Source of the DNA: Hysterangium stoloniferum
Taxonomy: Eukaryota > Basidiomycota > Agaricomycetes > Hysterangiales > Hysterangiaceae
Direction of reading: 5' to 3'
Assembly (NCBI GenBank): GCA_015178975.1
Contig: WHVD01000103.1
Span: forward strand, 1-64,000
DNA length: 64,000 nt
Shown: piece after piece, positions 9,986 through 23,178 of the stretch
Layout of the letters: each line of letters begins with the position of its first letter
Position numbering within the stretch: position 1 is the first letter of the stretch
Translations under genes and position numbers: made by a program
Notes under the pieces: generated by a model
Told to the model about the DNA's origin: nothing
Seen by the model: only the letters and a program-made list of their open reading frames with translations
Databases searched by the model: none

Positions 9986-12760
9986 CTACGTAACACTGCT
10001 GCACCATTTACAAATGGAAGTCATCGAAGACTTCAAACTATCGTACAAAGCATCGATCAACCAGAAATCGTCTTTCCAGAAAGATCGGATAATCCAAGCT
10101 AGCACTGCCAAAAGAGCTGCAATGCCACAAATCTCTCGGTCAGCCATACATAGCAACACAGCCTGTTGTACATACCCAAAGCGAGGGAGCTGATGATTAT
10201 CTGTGAAGCTATACCTATGCCAGATTGGAAGGCATATAACAGTATTGCCGCGATAAATGACACCATAGCCCACATAAGAAGGGCGTAAGGAAGGCTATAT
10301 AGGATAGCCAAGGGCTGTAAACCCAGTGGTGTTCGGGATGCGTGGTGGAGGAATGCGTCCTTTTAAAACCAAGAGACAACGTCAGACCAATGTGGGGATA
10401 GCACTTAAATGATTACTCACAGCTTCCTCCGCATGAAGGCGAATGAGTTCCTGTATAACGAAATAAAATCGTGCAGAAAACTGTTTAAAGTCAAGTAGCA
10501 TAACAGACCCTGTGTTTCTGAATATGGAGAAGAGATCAGTCAAACGGTACTGCATATTGGTGTAATGCCCTGGGCCCTTCTACGCACCCGTACATGAAGT
10601 AAACCTGTAACAATAGATGATGTACTCAAAAGAGTAGAGACCATACTGCAAGTCACAGCATGGTTTTCCTGTATAACTTGCTCGGTCGAGTTGAAAATAG
10701 CAAGGAAACTCATATTGGCTACCACAGTGAAGCATCAGTGCTCAAGGAACATACCAGAAAAAAGACATAGCAACCGGTGAGCAGTACAGTGGCCTGATAT
10801 ATATCAGCGAGAGCGTAATCGGTGTTAATCAGAATCATACCTGAAGGATCATATCTTGCCAGTTCTTACATAGATGATCCATACATTTTCGCCATGCATC
10901 AGCATAGAGTACTTTTCCGGCGTATAGGTCGCATAAGGCGGTAAGATGAATCGATGGTGCATCAAATAATACAAGAAAAACCAGCTTCATGATTGGGTGC
11001 CGTGACTTCCAATTGCTCACCTCAAACTGTGTCCTGTATAGTCGTGCACCGAGTTCTCCATGAAAATTAATAAACCTAGCTCTATCTGACTCTTTAATTT
11101 ACTATCAGTAATCAAAATGACCATCGATGCTTTACATACAGATTTCGGCCCACACTCTGCCTATCATCGGTCATGAGGAGTGGTCACAAACATCTATGGG
11201 CCCGTACATCCCTCACCTACGACAGCATTTCGGGCAGGTCCACGACTGTCTATATTTGACATTAAATGATGTCTGGATGAACCTACTAACATAGTATGTA
11301 CACCCACACTTCAAATACTTCATGGTTTTGAGGATGGCATTCAGTTGCTTTTGATCATAAGATGATGTCGATGTCGGACTGGTAATTATATCTATTATTA
11401 ATAGGGTTAAATCATACAGCGAACAACAATTCGCCACCTAAATAGAAAAGCCTCACCTACTGTGTTGAAGCCCAATACACCTATGAGCTCGCTTACAAAT
11501 GTTTCGGCGACAAGATGATGGGGAAAATATTCTTGATGAACCCAGTAGAAGTAATGGAGATGTATTCCTATTATTAAGATTAATTGGTTGGCGCGACTCC
11601 AAGAGAAGTCTTGAGACTGGACTTACGAAGATGATCAGACCCGGAAAAAGGCGCTATCAAACGATTATCGATGTCTTCGTCCGTAACCTTCTCGAGCCAA
11701 AATATTACATTCTCCCCATGATGCAAGAAATAATATGAGCCGCTGTCATTCTCATCGTCACCGACAGTTGCAAATAATTCAACGTCAGGGTCTTTGAAAT
11801 GCCAGCCTTCCGAATTGAACTGATCCGTGAGCCATTGTGCCAAGTCCACGACACGAATTCTAACACCATCATCGCAGACATTAGCTTCTGTGACGATAGG
11901 CATATGGTAGACATCTGTCCGCGGTCTGACAAAATAGGGCTGTCCCTCTGGATGAACATGCAGCTCCCAGCCTTCTGGGCAAGCTCGATTGCTATTGATA
12001 GGGAAGGAGAATTAGTATGGAGATCGGAAATTGACGGAAAATTTACATTCCGCGATTCATAGAGGGGGGCCCGGCAGGGATGGGTACATTATCAGACTCC
12101 GGACTATTATTTTGTAAATATATGCCTATCAAAAACCATGCTGAGCTACCTTTCACGTATATTATATCGTGAGCTCGCATTCGGGACCATAGGCTTAGGT
12201 TTCACAGATGCAGAGGACCCAGAGATAGAAAGCGAAGCCAACGTTTTGCCTGGGGGACTAAGCTCCCAGTCGAATCCAGTATACATTTCCTCTTCATCGA
12301 TAGTAGCAGACCTGGCCAACTTCCCTGTCTTATTTGGAGAGATAACAGATGAAGGTGAAGTCACAAGGGTGGTGTTAGAATCCATTGTTGATTGGCGTCG
12401 TTCCTTATGGATCTCCAGTCGTAGCTCTGGTGTAGTGGTGTGAGCGACGGATGTCTCCGTGGACCTAGGCGTAGAGATTGGCCACCGTGGCGTTGTTGCA
12501 TCTAAAGGCGACTCGACCATATACGGGGTACTAGGTATGATGCTAGCACGTATTCCAGAGTTAGATGTTACATCTGTGTACGGTTTGTGTGCATGCGTTT
12601 GATATGTATAATCACGGATCTTCGCTTGTGGGGTGGGAGACACCGGCCTGAGGCTTACTAGCCATCGCCATAATTGGAGGATAGTCTCCAAAGACCTTCG
12701 ACTGAATCTTCTGAGAAACAGCAAAAATCTCTGCCACGTATGCTCAACTAGATACACCAT
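9986..12760 (-). CDS. WW-domain multi-pass membrane protein (copy C)
   Basis: This is a multi-exon minus-strand gene. Exon 1 (12760-12150) gives a basic N-terminus and a Ser/Thr-rich region. Exon 2 (11991-11627) starts a WW-like domain (CPEGWELHVHPEGQPYFVRP) and an accessory fold ending YFLHHGENVIFWLE. Exon 3 (11567-11497) gives YWVHQEYFPHH. The next exon gives LTLLIIDIITSPTSTSSYDQ. Later exons give FINFHGELGARLYRTQFE, PSIHLTALCDLYAG, NMSFLAIFNSTEQ and hydrophobic segments (LAILYSLPYALLMWAMVSF; ALLAVLAWIIRSFW), with a stop at 9986. Phases of exons 1-4 were checked and are consistent; downstream exons were only sketched. Paralogues lie at 20251-22099 and 25589-27437. I know this layout as a common uncharacterised Agaricomycete family. 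Ligand and compartment are unknown; WW domains usually bind proline motifs. Confidence 0.7.
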
Positions 12761-12989
12761 TGATGGGCGCGAGGGGCTTAGCTCTATTTCTCAGCTCCTA
12801 TCTCACTTTATGAGTTTCAGAACAGCTGTGCTAGCACTGCCTACACATATACATCATTATGTCGTGCTAAAACTGCCGGCACGTTCAGGCTAATAACAGC
12901 CGAAGTCACACCTCTGACAATCGCACTAAAAGGTGGCGATGATCGAGGAAAGAAAGAATAGGTATATATGAAGGTGCTGATGGAATTTG

Positions 12990-13860
12990 ACATAGACCTA
13001 GTGTCACAATGTTACTTGTTGATCGATTATCCTCCCTTTAGATCACATAATCGTTGATGATGTTAGCTGCCAAAGCTGTCTTGATAGAGCTGATAAAGTT
13101 GAGAAGTCCTAATCGCTCTGTGTGGGGAGAATGAAGAAGAAAAATTATAAAACGTTATGAGGACGAGAATTGTCAAACAAGACCTAAGCAATCCATTAAA
13201 AGGAAGGTCTTGGGGTGAGGGCATACCAAAGAAGGGAAACCTGCCTTGCTCGTCCTGCGTTCTTTCCACTTCCCTTACTCGGATAGCAAGTGCGCCTCCA
13301 GTAATGCCTTGTTCAACAGACAGATCTCCACAGAGCCCAGGCCTTCACTTTAAACATAGTAGAGAGTAGCATTTCATTGAAATCTGTAATATAAAGCGCA
13401 GCAACGATAAACGGCCGCCAGTAGCCTTTATCGGTATCAAGGGATAAGTCTCGAAACGTATGAGCATGAGAGCTCAACGTTGAAAACATTTGCAACCCGT
13501 TCACTTAATCTGATGATTATCGTGACTAGCTCACGAGATATACCTGACTGAAACTCTCCGAGTTTTGCCATTCGTCATCAAAAGCTGCGATAATTGACTA
13601 AACGTCCAGAGGCTCGAAAGGTTTGCTGAAGGCTTCTTCAATGTTTTCTTCATTTTTTTTTTTGGAGTGCAGAAGAAACGGATATGAGGGGTATTCACTC
13701 CTGAGGAAGTGGAAGAGATGATAGTCAAGAGCAAGTTCGAGAGTGGTTATCCCTGTATCACGTGTACAAACAAGACACCACTGGCACACACTACATAGGT
13801 GTCTGTTCTCCACGTATATCTACGGCGCGCCTCTCACTGGTCTTGTCTTCAGTCATCTCA
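12990..13860 (-). pseudogene. Possible degraded minus-strand gene, unrecognised
   Basis: Coding-like stretches are visible on the minus strand: LELALDYHLFHFLRSEYPSY, FSKPFEPLDV, AAFDDEWQNSESF, DTDKGYWRPFIVAALYITD, GGALAIRVREVERTQDEQG and FPFFGMPSPQDLPFNGLL. They suggest one small conserved protein, divergent from COPA. An in-frame TAG after FEPLDV and a frame change before VEQGITGG make the copy look broken, although unrecognised introns could explain part of this. No function is proposed. Confidence 0.35.
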
Positions 13861-13969
13861 AGCCACACAGATTACAAGTAATCTGAATATATCTCCCTAG
13901 GAACCTATTGGACGTCTCCAAGGGCCCTTCACTAGACAAAACCGAGCATCAATCTTCCGTAACCTGCTC

Positions 13970-16900
13970 ATGAATTTGCTAACGAAGTTTGAGTCAAAAA
14001 GCAACAGGGTGAAAGGTTAGTTCTCAAAGAAATTTTTACCATGCCCTTTGGTTCTGATGCATATAACACAGGCCTTGCCTTCCATCCTAGATTACCTTTA
14101 CTTGCTGCATCATTGCATAACGGAAGTGTACAGCTATGGAATTATCAAATGGGCACGTTGGTGGACAGGTTCGACGAACATGACGGTTCGTTTTTTGCCG
14201 CCAGAATGCCTCAATTTGGGTCGCTAACCTGTACTGCTCAGGCCCTGTTAGAGGCGTAGCTATTCACCCTAGTCGACCACTGCTTGTTACTGGCGGAGAT
14301 GATTACAAGATTAAAGTCTGGGGTAAGATATTGTTCATCGTTAAGGGAGTGTCTCTATAACGTGTTATGTATAGATATTCGTCCTCAGGGCCGACGTTGT
14401 CTTTTCACCCTACATGGTCACCTGGACTATGTCCGAACAGTGCAATTCCACCATGAAATGCCATGGATTGTGGGTATCTCGCCCCTCAGTTGTCATGCTA
14501 CATTAAAGACGGTTTTCGTAGTTGTCATGTTCCGACGACCAGACCATCCGTATCTGGAACAGCACATCCCGGAACTGTATCGCAATTTTGACCGGCCATT
14601 CGCACTATATCATGTCTGCCCAATTCCACCCGAAGGATGATCTCATTGTGTCCGCGGCAATGGATCAAACTGTTAGAGTTTGGGACATATCCGGATTGCG
14701 CAGAAACACTCCGAATACACAACCTGGTTCTTTTGATACTTTTGACACATTTTCAACTGTGAAGTATGTCCTCGAAGGCCATGATCGTGGTGTCAACTGG
14801 GCATCTTTCCACCCAACATTACCCCTCATTGTTTCTTCTGCCGACGATAGGCAAATCAAGCTCTGGCGTATGAGCGAAACTAAAGCGTGGGAAGTCGACA
14901 CATGCCGTGGCCATTTTAACAACGTTTCGGGAGCGCTTTTCCACCCGAGACATGAATTAATTTTATCTGTTGGTGAAGACAAGACTATCCGGGTCTGGGA
15001 CATGGGCAAGCGGACTGCCGTCCAAACTTTCCGACGGGAGCACGATAGGTTCTGGGTCTTGGCATGTCACCCAGAGCTTAATCTGTTTGCAGCAGGTATT
15101 TTGCTCAATTATCACGACGCTTCTCTGTCTAATCATTTGTAGGCCATGACAATGGTCTGATTGTCTTCAAACTCGAGCGCGAGCGCCCTGCCTTTACTCT
15201 CCATTTAGACAACCTTTACTATATCAGAGATAAATATGTTCGACAATATGATCTCAATACCGGGTCAGATGTTGGCGTTCTCAGCGTCCGCAAGCTAGGC
15301 AGCCAGTATGTCCAGCCAAGGACACTAAGCTTTAACCCTGCAGAACGTTCAGTAATAGCAGTTTCAAATTCGGATAATGGTATTTATGAGCTTGTCGCCC
15401 TTCCTAAGGATGTCGGAGGAGAACTCCGTGACTCGACCAATGATGGCAAACGTGGAACAGGGTCGAGCGCCATTTTTGTTGCTCGCAATAGGTTCGCTGT
15501 TTTGAACAAAACAAGCCAGGTATGTGGGCTAGTTGCCCTGTGATGGTCTCTACTTACCAGCAATGAACAGGTAATTGAAATCCGTGACCTTTCCAACTCG
15601 ATCACCAAAACAATCAAACCACCCGTGCAAACTAATGATATTTTCTACGGTGGCACAGCCAGTCTATTGCTCAGTTCGCCGACAGCTGTTTTGTTATATG
15701 ACATACAGCAACAGAAGGTTCTTGCGGAGATTGCATCACCTCCTGTCAAGTACGTTGTATGGAGCACTGATGGCATGTTCGTCGCCTTGTTGAGCAAACA
15801 CAGTTGGTCTTCCTATATGATAAAAGCATTCGTTGTACTCAATGTCTTCCAGCCATCACAATTGCGAACAAGGTTCTTGGACAAAGTAGCCTCATCCACG
15901 AGACAATCCGAATTAAGTCTGGCGCTTGGGACGACAGTGGCGTATTCATCTATTCTACACTCAATCACATTAAATACACACTCCCCCAAGGGTGAGCTTT
16001 GTTGGTTACTATGTCGTTTACCTCGTATTAACTTTATATTAGTGACAATGGCATCATCAAGACTCTTGACCAGCCCGTATACCTCACACGTGTCAAGGGC
16101 AAAACTATCCACTGTCTTGACCGTAGTGCTCGTCCTCGAACAATCTCAATAGATCCCACGGAGTACCGTTTCAAACTGGCCCTTACTCGTAACAACTACG
16201 ATGAGGTCTTGCATATTATCCGTACTTCGAATCTGGTTGGACAGAGCATCATTGTATACCTACAGAAGAAGGGTTTCCCAGAGGTATGTCACATGGTGTA
16301 TGGCGTCCCGATATGACGTGATTAACTTTTTGGTTAGATTGCATTGCACTTCGTTCAGGACAAAACCACGCGATTTGACCTTGCCATTGAATGCGGCAAC
16401 TTGGACGTCGCACTGGAGACTGCACGAGCAATTGATAGACCAGAATGCTGGAATCGTCTTGCTCAGCAAGCTCTCAAGCAGGGTAATCACAAGGTGGTGG
16501 AAAAGGCATACCAGCAGACAAAAAGCTTCGATCATTTGTCTTTCTTGTATCTTGTGACTGGTAGTACCGACAAGCTTATGAGGATGCAGAAGATTGCCGA
16601 ATCACGAGGAGACCCGATGTCGCGATTCCACAATGCGATCTATGCTGGCGATGTGGAGGGCCGGATTGCTATTTTAAGAGATGTTGGTCTTCGTAAGTCT
16701 CTCATGGCCTATACTGTTGAGAGAACATTTGTTCATTAAAATTACCTCTAGACCCATTGGCGTACCTTACTGCTAAGACGAACGAATTGACCGACCTCGC
16801 ACAAGAAATCCTAGAAGAGGCAGGTCTTACCGAGCTGGATATGGAAGATGTCCCAAACTTTGGCACATCGACTCTGAAGACACCCCCCGTCGTCACGGCC

Positions 16901-18284
16901 ACCTCACAACTTGTTTGGCCTTTGTTATCGTTGGGCGAGAATTACTTCGAGAAAGCGCTCCTCAATGGCCATCTCGAGGAAGTAGGTGAAGAGACCTATG
17001 TTAATGGCATCGATGGTGCCAAGGCTGGTGCTAAGGTTGGTGCCGACGACTGGATGAACGAAGACAACGGTGATGAAGAAGAGGATGTGGAAGACGCTGC
17101 CGGATGGGATTTAGACACAGAGGAGATCGAGGCTCAAGCTGATGTTGGAGAGGAAGTAGCAGAAGGTGTTGAAGAAGCTGGTGCTGGTGCTGCGCCAGGT
17201 GTCAGTGAGTCAGAGGTGTGGGTGCGGAATTCACCATTCGCTGCGGATCATGTGGCTGCTGGTTCCTTTGAAAGTGCTATGCAGGTATGTGCTTTCTATG
17301 CCAAAAACGTTATGTTTCTCATTTGTGGTGCAGTTACTTAATCGTCAACACGGTATTGTCGCTTTCGAATCGCTCAAACCTCTCTTTATCTCTATCTATC
17401 GCGCATCACATGCATACCTGTCCCCACATGCTTCGCTGCCTCCTCTGCAGTTACATATACGACGAAATATCGAAGAATCCTCCGCAACACGCGTTTTGCC
17501 TGTGGTTGTGCACTCGATTACATCTGTGAAGGCTCAGTTCCGGGAGGCGTACCGTCTGTTACAAGCGAAGAAGCTCCCTGACACAGCAGAAGCTTTCCGC
17601 TCGATTCTCGAGGCACTTTTGTTTGTAGTCATCACTACAGATGATGAAGCAAAGGAGGTATGTGAACGCTAACCTACCTCTGTCACTTGGTTATTCAACC
17701 CATACGACGTTTAGTGGCGCAGTCTTGTAACGCTGGCAAAAGAGTATCTGCTTGGCGTCCTCATCGAACTCGAGCGTTTGCGAGTGATCGAGAAGGAGCC
17801 CGAAAACGTTCGAAGAATGTTGGAGCTCGCCATTTATTTCACGCACTGCAAACTCCAACCTCAACACTTAAAGATCTCTCTCAACCTTGCTATGACAGTC
17901 TCCACCAAAGCGAATAACCATGCCACAGCTGCAAAGCTGGCTAGGAGGTTGATCGATCTCCAGCCAGATGGTAAACTTATCGAAAAGGCAAGTTAGATGA
18001 CCTCAGCGCTTGATATAGGTAATAATTGTTGTCGTTTACAGGCACGACGGGCACTAGCTGCTGGTGAACGCAACCCTCGCAACGCGCTTGAAATATCATA
18101 TGATGAATTCACGGAGTTCGAACTCTGTGGGGCTTCATTCACCCCTATCTACAAAGGATCCCCTTCGGTGCAATGTCCCTACACTGGCGCCTTCTTCCTG
18201 CCCGAATACAAAGGCAAATTAGACCCATTAACCCGGCTAACGGAGATTGGAGCTCCATCCAGCGGCATGCCGGCACCGCGATGA
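13970..18284 (+). CDS. COPA: Coatomer subunit alpha (alpha-COP)
   Basis: This is the alpha subunit of the COPI coat, which forms vesicles for Golgi-to-ER and intra-Golgi transport and reads KKxx-type cargo signals with its WD40 propeller. The start [16 protein letters not shown] matches the family. WD40 repeats fill about the first 320 residues ([68 protein letters not shown]), followed by [16 protein letters not shown], the second propeller and alpha-solenoid ([20 protein letters not shown]) and an acidic linker. The C-terminal COPI_C domain ends in [16 protein letters not shown]. Exons: 13970-14015, 14072-14185, 14242-14322, 14375-14469, 14522-15095, 15143-15519, 15571-15802, 15853-15991, 16043-16283, 16338-16692, 16752-17284, 17334-17657, 17715-17987, 18042-18284. 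They total 3627 nt, 1208 aa, the normal length for the family. The last intron uses a GC donor (GCAAGT at 17988). Confidence 0.97.
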
Positions 18285-18417
18285 GTAGATTCAAGCAGTA
18301 GTGTTCTTATTATTCTATGCGAAAAGTACCCGTTTATTCGGTGTAGAAACTATACTATTCCTTTACAAACTTTTTTTTTCCAAAATTTGTTTTTGAGATA
18401 TATACTATGCGTTGGAG

Positions 18418-19884
18418 CTATCCCCTCTTTGTTGAAAGTGGGGTCCAAGGCTGGGGTTCGGCGGTAGGACCTATAGGTTGTGATGGAGGTGCTCTCGGAA
18501 CATCGATTTGCGACTCTGATGGTACTTGCAAAGAAGTCTTCTGAGAAGTTCGGCGGATTTCGGCCTCATCTTGCTCTTTTAAGCGTGCAACGTTGACTGC
18601 TAGTCGTTCCTGTCGTAATCTATCGTTTGTTAATTCCTATAACAAACGTGATGCTAGTTCTTCAGAAAAAATATGACAACCAGATTTCGCCTACTTCTAT
18701 TGTGGGCGGCTGGCCTCTCGAATGAGAAAGCCACGCACCCCATTGGACTTCAGAAATAGCAAATTGCATTATATCATCAATCACTGCCACGATAGAATAG
18801 AAAGGTGACATAGATATTTCACCTGGTAAGCTTTTTATGCCCGATGCAGCATCCCACATATTCGTTGTTTTTACATACTATCGTCGGAACGTTAAATGTA
18901 TTGGTAGGCTTGCAGCAACGGGGCTTACCTCGACAGTTCGGCGCGACATGGACGAACCTGCATCATGATAAAACAGAAGTTCAGGAAAATGAAACATCTA
19001 CACTAACCACCTGCTTCACTATTTCCAATAGATTCATAGAATCGGTTGCCTGAAAACGATTATCGGTGATGTTAATGCATGGTAATAGTGATTAATAACA
19101 GTCCAAGGACTCAATGCTGGACAAAATCCAAACCTTCAAGATCCCGACCCACCAGACGTCGCTAAAAGGAGGGAACAAGTCACAAATGAGACAAAGTTTT
19201 CATCAGCATCAAATACCTTGCTATGTGCCCGCAGAGTTTGCCACAATCGAGCGAAATAGGTCATTATTAAATTCAGGAGAGACGGGGCAATAAATCGAGC
19301 GCTGGGGATCAAACCCAAATCCTGGTCCAGGCTGATTACTAAAAAACTGTCTCACAAATGAAGACCTAATTCCTCCTCTTGCTAATGACTTATATGACCA
19401 CTTTCCCATAACTGCACAGATAAAGACACTTTTTTCAGGAAATACGAATGTCATCGATGGCGATTTGATAGCGTGACATCTTTGGCACGGAGTAAAACTC
19501 GCTGTGACTTAAGCGATGCACTGGCACAGGCGATTCACCGTTTTGGGATGGTCTGTGGGACCCCACGGTGACCATAATCCTCGTGTGTTCGGCGTGCGTA
19601 AGACCCGTCCGGGCGATACGTAATGCTCTGAGAAGCAAAAGAGAGCGTACACATGGTCTCCCCCTCTCTCTCTCCCTTCTTGCCATAACTATGCAACTCA
19701 GAATCAAAACAATTTTGGAGATAATTAAAAGGTTTTTTATGGGGTTTCCTATTTTTGCATTAAGGTGCCTGCGTCTCTTTCGAAGGACATTAATTAGGCG
19801 TGTGCCACCAACAGAGCCTGCCGCCTCTACGCAAATGGAGGCGGCACCGCCACCTGTGCGTATCGGCGACTTCTTTGGCGGCAT
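18418..19884 (-). CDS. Unrecognised minus-strand gene X, convergent with COPA
   Basis: The 3' exons are clear. One gives MNLLEIVKQ, spliced to VRPCRAELSR, then LPGEISMSPFYSIVAVIDD and FAISEVQWGAWLSHSRGQPP (about 18830-18690). The last exon gives ELTNDRLRQERLAVNVARLK, KEQDEAEIRRTSQK and a Pro-rich tail with stop at 18418-18420. Upstream, coding-like pieces include HRLSHSEFYSVPK and FGFDPQRSIYCPVSPEFNND, but the splice pattern and start are unresolved (candidate ATGs at 19884 and 19575). A partial copy of the 5' half lies at 24000-25120. I do not recognise the family. The gene abuts the WW-membrane gene head to head. Confidence 0.5.
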
Positions 19885-19890
19885 ATAAAT
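19884..19890 (+). promoter_or_regulatory. TATA box candidate for WW-membrane gene copy A
   Basis: TATAAAT lies upstream of a likely untranslated first exon that ends at the donor GTATGT near 19982. The whole segment of about 145 bp containing this box is missing from the second copy of the locus (junction near 25303). Confidence 0.45.
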
Positions 19891-20250
19891 ACGCTAATCA
19901 ATTGTCGATCCAGTCACTATTAGGATCCACTGGGGCACCTGAGCAGGTCGCCTCTATACAGGGGACAGAGATAGCGACCCTTGTATGTATTGGCGAGCTA
20001 GCTCCTACATTGTATTTTATCCCATTGATGGTATTTAATTACAGCCAATACCGGAACCTACCAGACCGGGATCTTTTGCATCGAGACGATATAGTAGTAG
20101 TAAAAAGCTCCCGTACGTAAGGTATGGTACACTGATAGACACGTCGCTTATTGGCTGTATTATAGATCCTCCATCGGGTGTTCTTATCTAGTCCCAGCTG
20201 GGAGACCATCCATGTTAGTATTATTTTCTTATTTGAAGATTGCTATATGA

Positions 20251-22099
20251 ATGTTGAAGTCGCACCTCAGCGTTGACACTACTCCAGAAGGATGGAAATC
20301 CTATACCAACCCCGAAGGTCAACCCTATTTTGTACATCCGACTTTGAAAGTAGTTACAGAGAACAATATTCTGGAAACTGCCATAAGAGAACACTTGGAG
20401 TTATCTTCGACCGTTATTCGGCGAATGGCAGCAAACCACCACCCCCCAATCGACATGGAAGGCACCGAATTATTTCTAGAATATGATATCGGCGAACCTG
20501 GCACTACGAGAACCCTATATTACGTTGCTGACCGTAGGACTCAGAGTGTATTTTGGGTGAAAGATCTCTCCTCGACGGAAGTAATTCAGGGTGACGCATA
20601 CTCTGAGGGGCACATACGCAAGTGTATCACGATGAAAGATCAAGCACATTCTCATATAAAATTTATTTTATAGGTGAAGGCAGGAAGATTGAATACTGGA
20701 CTCATGTAGAGATGTTTCCGATGCATGCACCGTACCCTAAGGAAAAAGAGCATGTGTTAAAAGGAATTCTCACACACTCACGAATTGGTACCTTCACTCT
20801 AATATTGCGAAGATAAGCACCTGATTCCCCAACAGATGGAATGACTTGTCTGACTTCCACTGCTGCGTATCAGCCGGAGATGTGCAAAGATTTTCTAAAA
20901 ATTCTCGAAGGTCAGATATTCCATATCACTCTGCTTTTTGGTATACAAACGTATAGTTTTGTGTTCAAAATTGTTTTCAGTCAACCGCGATGATGGCTAT
21001 AAACTATGCTGTTTGGGTACGTTGGTCTCTCGTCTGAACGGACTGCTTCTGAAGTACCGGGATTCAGCTCGCATAGCGAAAGACGTTTGTACGGTAGCCG
21101 TCCAGACTGCTTCATGAAATATAGGCTAATGCGAAATTTTTTCAGCGTTAAATCGCTTCGTTCACCATCATGGACAGCAGTGGGCAAGGCTTGAGCGGAC
21201 TGCAAGCTATCAAACAAGCACGCTAACCCCTTTGCCGTGGCTCGCCGATTATATAACTTCTGTTCTTCTTTTTAAAGCACACAGGGAAAGATTGCGTTCC
21301 CTCGACAAACTTTTTGTGGATCAAATTGCTTATATTTGTTATTGGAGAGAATTTATCGTACAAGAGCTCAGCGAATGGCAAGAAGTCACCCTAGTGGTAT
21401 GTAATATGAGCTGCATGTTGGCAGTATACCCTGATAATAGATCTTTTGGCGTTTTTGAAGGCAACAGTACTTTGGACGTATGCATGTGTCTCCCATTTTT
21501 CGTATTGTTGAACTGATTATCCCACAGTGTAGACATGGGGGTGCTTCAATTAATCGTGGGAAATACTTCGAATAACGCTGGTATAATAAAAGGCATGGCA
21601 GTTACATCGACGATATGTGGGATGGTTTCAACAGCAATTTCATTATATCTCGATCAGAAACACCGGAAACGCGCGAAGAAGGAAACGGCAGACGATCTTG
21701 TAAGTTGCTGAAATAACTGGGTGGTTCATTTTATAACTTGGCATGGATTAGACCGCCTTTCTTAGACAAGAATGGGACCCTGAACGAGGATTTTTGAAAC
21801 TCGCTATACTTCATTGCCTTCCTCGTACATTTTTGATCTGGGCTTTTGTGTTTGCTGGCGTCACAACACTTCTTTTAGGATTGGATGGACCCGGACACAT
21901 TGTCTTCGGATCTGTATTGGCCATAGCGTTCTCGATCTGGACGTTATTCTGGCTGACTATATTTCGAGGTACCCAAAAAATTCGCCGCGACTGGGGCAAG
22001 ATTATCTCTACGGTTACCATGACCGGTAGACAACGAACTACGCAATATTGGAATTTTGTCACAAGAAGCTTAAACAACTTGAACCGACAGCGAGGATAG
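20251..22099 (+). CDS. WW-domain multi-pass membrane protein (copy A)
   Basis: It has the same architecture as the gene at 9986-12760. The WW-like exon gives TTPEGWKSYTNPEGQPYFVH and ends YYVADRRTQSVFWVKDL. Next come IEYWTHVEMFPMH, the DGMTCLTSTAAYQ segment, FVHHHGQQWARLERT, ERLRSLDKLFVDQIAYICYW, SVDMGVLQLIVGNTSN and a last exon with two hydrophobic segments (LAILHCLPRTFLIWAFVFAG; VFGSVLAIAFSIWTLFWLTI) and stop at 22099. The intron after SEGHIR needs a GC donor (GCAAGT, about 20619): the nearby GT would give a stop. The translated start is uncertain. An upstream exon (about 20045-20110, PTRPGSFASRRYSSSKK) is probably transcribed, but in this copy it has no ATG. All recognised exons are open, so the gene is probably functional. 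Confidence 0.7.
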
Positions 22100-23178
22100 C
22101 GTACGGAGTTGGACCTTTAGCTCAAGACCAACATCCACGAGGAGTAGCTTCCGGAGCAGGAATAATAGTCTGAGGTCTGTGCCTAGCATATAATGGCCAC
22201 CATATCAAACGAAATCGCCGAATTATGTACTTCTATGTCGACTTAAGTAAGGACTGCGACCCGTATCATGGCTGTGTATGTAACATTACGTCCTTGTGTA
22301 GTGGGTCGTTAAACCTTTATTAGGAGATGGTCAATCGATGTACCAAAATATCTTCGTACCTATATTTTGAAATCCATGGCTTCCCCGTTGCCTATGACGC
22401 CGGGTGAGGGCTATAACCAAGACTAGATCTTATGGTCATTATAGGATAGCCGATTTGTGGTCGATGTGATTACGGTGCGCCCTAAGTATTAGAATGATAG
22501 AATAGAAGGGGGATCGGGGCACAAAACAGTGACCCTAGTGGACAAATGGACCACTCAAACACAAACATATAATAGTCGCCAGAAGTGACCGGACTCATAC
22601 AACTGCATGATGGACAGAACCAAAACCATGGATAAGGACTACTATGGATACATGTGGGTACTTAGGGTTCTGAACTACATTATTCCAACAAATGCACTGG
22701 CTTTGAGCGCCTTAACTAAAAATCTCTCTCTCTCTCTCCCATTCTGGGAGGCAGAGGCAGAGGCTCCAGATGCCTTCTGTAGTGGAAAACCCGGGCATAC
22801 GAGCTCTACTCGGGTACAGAAAAAATTGTACAGAGTTAGTTATGTAGACTCGTCCAATTGTAAACGTGGCGCGCCATTCCAACAGAGCTTCTTCGAGCCA
22901 CTGTTGTCTCTTGTCCCTGTCCTTGTGGGACAATCATACTCTCAAGCTGTTTGCCACGCGTCATCATTTTCGCTTTTGCTTCCCATTACACCGGATACTA
23001 AAACTCGACAGCTAGGTTGCCCAATATGATAGAAATAACCTCGATGAGTGTTTCACTAGGCCCGATCATTAAAGAAAATTTGAATGTGGGGGTAAAAAAA
23101 GCCTTCGTCTTTGGTTGGCTATGAAAGGAAAGCTGGATACCGCACCTACCGACTGCCTCATTGTGCAGAATACAATCC
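22100..23178. other. Intergenic part of duplication unit A, with relic GH47 promoter
   Basis: It aligns with 27438-29171 in unit B except for a unit-A-only insertion at about 22486-22690 and the absence of about 870 bp present in B. At 23120-23127 the TATA box of the downstream GH47 relic reads TATGAAAG where the intact gene has TATAAAAG. Both lie 59 bp before their ATG. No other feature is supported. Confidence 0.5.

Noticed and set aside
14525-15009. Minus-strand frames under COPA
   Set aside because: They are shadows of the WD40 exons, whose plus-strand reading is unambiguous.
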